Source: Gemmatimonadota bacterium (GTDB lineage: Bacteria > Gemmatimonadota > Gemmatimonadetes > Gemmatimonadales > Gemmatimonadaceae). From it: DNA of 64,000 bases. Positions 63,373 to 64,000 of the stretch are shown in pieces. The first letter of the stretch is position 1, and each line of letters opens with the position of its first letter. Location: NCBI GenBank assembly GCA_016194585.1, contig JACQBG010000042.1, positions 1-64,000 on the forward strand. Direction: 5' to 3'. A program made the position numbers and the translations under genes. The notes under the pieces are model-generated. The model did not search any database, was not told the origin of the DNA, and saw nothing but the letters and a program-made list of their open reading frames with translations.

Positions 63373-64000
63373 AACGACGCGACGAAGTGCTCGTGGGAAT
63401 CACCGCCACCATCGCCATGATCGCGCTGGTGCTGGGCTCGTTGTGGCTCGCCCGGGGCGGGCTGCAGCAGGGCTATCCGCTCTACGCCAAGTTCACGTGG
63501 GGGGCGGGGCTCAAGCAGGGGCAGCCGGTGCTGCTCGCCGGCGTGAACGTCGGGTACGTGGAGTCGGTCGACCTCCGGACCGACGGCATCCTCGTCGTGA
63601 AGATGCGGGTGCGCAAGAACTACCACGTGCCGCTGGGGACGACGGCGACGATCGAGCCCAACGGGTTCTTCGGCGACCAGCTGGTGGCGCTGCATCCGTC
63701 GCGGCCGAACCCGAAGACGTTCCAGCCCAACGACACGCTGCTCTCGGGGCGTCCGACGCCGCAGATCGGCGACGTGCTGGCGCGCCTCGACACGGTGATG
63801 GTGCACGTCTCGGTGCTGAGCCAGGGGTTGCGGACGGAGCTCGTCGACCGGAACGGCCTCGCCGACATGCACAAGACGGTGACCGAGGCGACGACGCTGA
63901 TCGCGCACCTCACGCAGGTGGCGGACCGGCAGAACGAGGAGCTGGCGAAGACGCAGGCGTCGCTGCGGCGCGCCGTGAGCGCCATCGACTCGGCGCGCGT
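63369..64000 (+). CDS. mlaD: MlaD-family MCE lipid-transport protein (partial, 3' end missing)
   Basis: The window ends inside this gene; 210 complete codons are visible. The product begins MKRRDEVLVGITATIAMI with a membrane anchor (about 8-27), then an MCE domain (about 35-115) with LKQGQPVLLAGVNVGYVESV and GTTATIEPNGFFGDQLVAL, then a helical region likely to extend into a coiled coil. MlaD hexamers collect phospholipid from MlaE. Start ATG at 63369 overlaps the mlaE stop (ATGA). Confidence 0.92.
   Translation, partial: MKRRDEVLVGITATIAMIALVLGSLWLARGGLQQGYPLYAKFTWGAGLKQGQPVLLAGVNVGYVESVDLRTDGILVVKMRVRKNYHVPLGTTATIEPNGFFGDQLVALHPSRPNPKTFQPNDTLLSGRPTPQIGDVLARLDTVMVHVSVLSQGLRTELVDRNGLADMHKTVTEATTLIAHLTQVADRQNEELAKTQASLRRAVSAIDSAR

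Noticed and set aside
63369-64000. MlaF ATPase at the operon end
   Set aside because: The visible product is an MCE-domain protein with an N-terminal anchor and no Walker motifs.

Overview
The window comes from a high-G+C Gram-negative bacterium. Lipopolysaccharide export genes (LptF/LptG), a lipid-transport pair (MlaE/MlaD), a POTRA/beta-barrel protein, TonB-dependent receptor parts, type IV pilus motors and a very large SprA-type translocon all point to an outer membrane. SprA is a marker of the Fibrobacteres-Chlorobi-Bacteroidetes (FCB) group. SprA together with about 70% G+C (judged by eye), the BTAD-type regulator and the Asp-box secreted protein fits Gemmatimonadota best. This placement is inference, because there is no rRNA in the window.

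Layout. (1) 1-5.4 kb: infA and an OsmC peroxidase, then a tightly overlapped operon of an M20 amidohydrolase, PnuC, a NadR-type kinase, a histidine kinase and a LuxR-family regulator, which joins nicotinamide-riboside salvage to a two-component system. (2) 5.4-20 kb: secreted hydrolases (M28 peptidase, a ten-motif Asp-box protein, a phosphodiester glycosidase, a NamZ-type muramidase), a TonB-dependent receptor, deoC with a two-domain aldehyde dehydrogenase, and a metallo-beta-lactamase-fold hydrolase. (3) 20-30 kb: a lipid/glycan locus with a desaturase that closely resembles eukaryotic sphingolipid delta-4 desaturases, an SDR epimerase, two GT2 glycosyltransferases, a polytopic membrane protein, a POTRA barrel protein and a Wzi-like protein. 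(4) 30-47 kb: a FabF-type synthase, an FkbM methyltransferase, membrane proteins, a tryptophanase, two GH29 fucosidase-family enzymes, a 1336-residue membrane-anchored BTAD/ATPase regulator with a large exported sensor half, a plug-only TonB-like protein and a hydrolase. (5) 47-52.6 kb: pilB-pilT-pilC and a helix-hairpin-helix (ComEA-like) protein. (6) 52.6-64 kb: a glutaminyl-cyclase-type M28 enzyme overlapping sprA, and the divergent operon lptF-lptG-mlaE-mlaD, cut by the window edge.

The most notable pattern crosses the whole window. Eleven different Sec-type precursors have glutamine as the first residue after the predicted signal-peptidase cleavage site, and the glutaminyl cyclase that would convert that residue to pyroglutamate overlaps the SprA gene by four bases. 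This is the 'Q-rule' known from Bacteroidota, seen here in what appears to be another phylum. A second pattern is a G-rich repeat with quadruplex potential that follows the stop codons of two unrelated genes, each copy directly ahead of a hairpin terminator.

No rRNA, tRNA, CRISPR array, insertion sequence or phage gene was recognised. No gene-free gap exceeds 300 bases.
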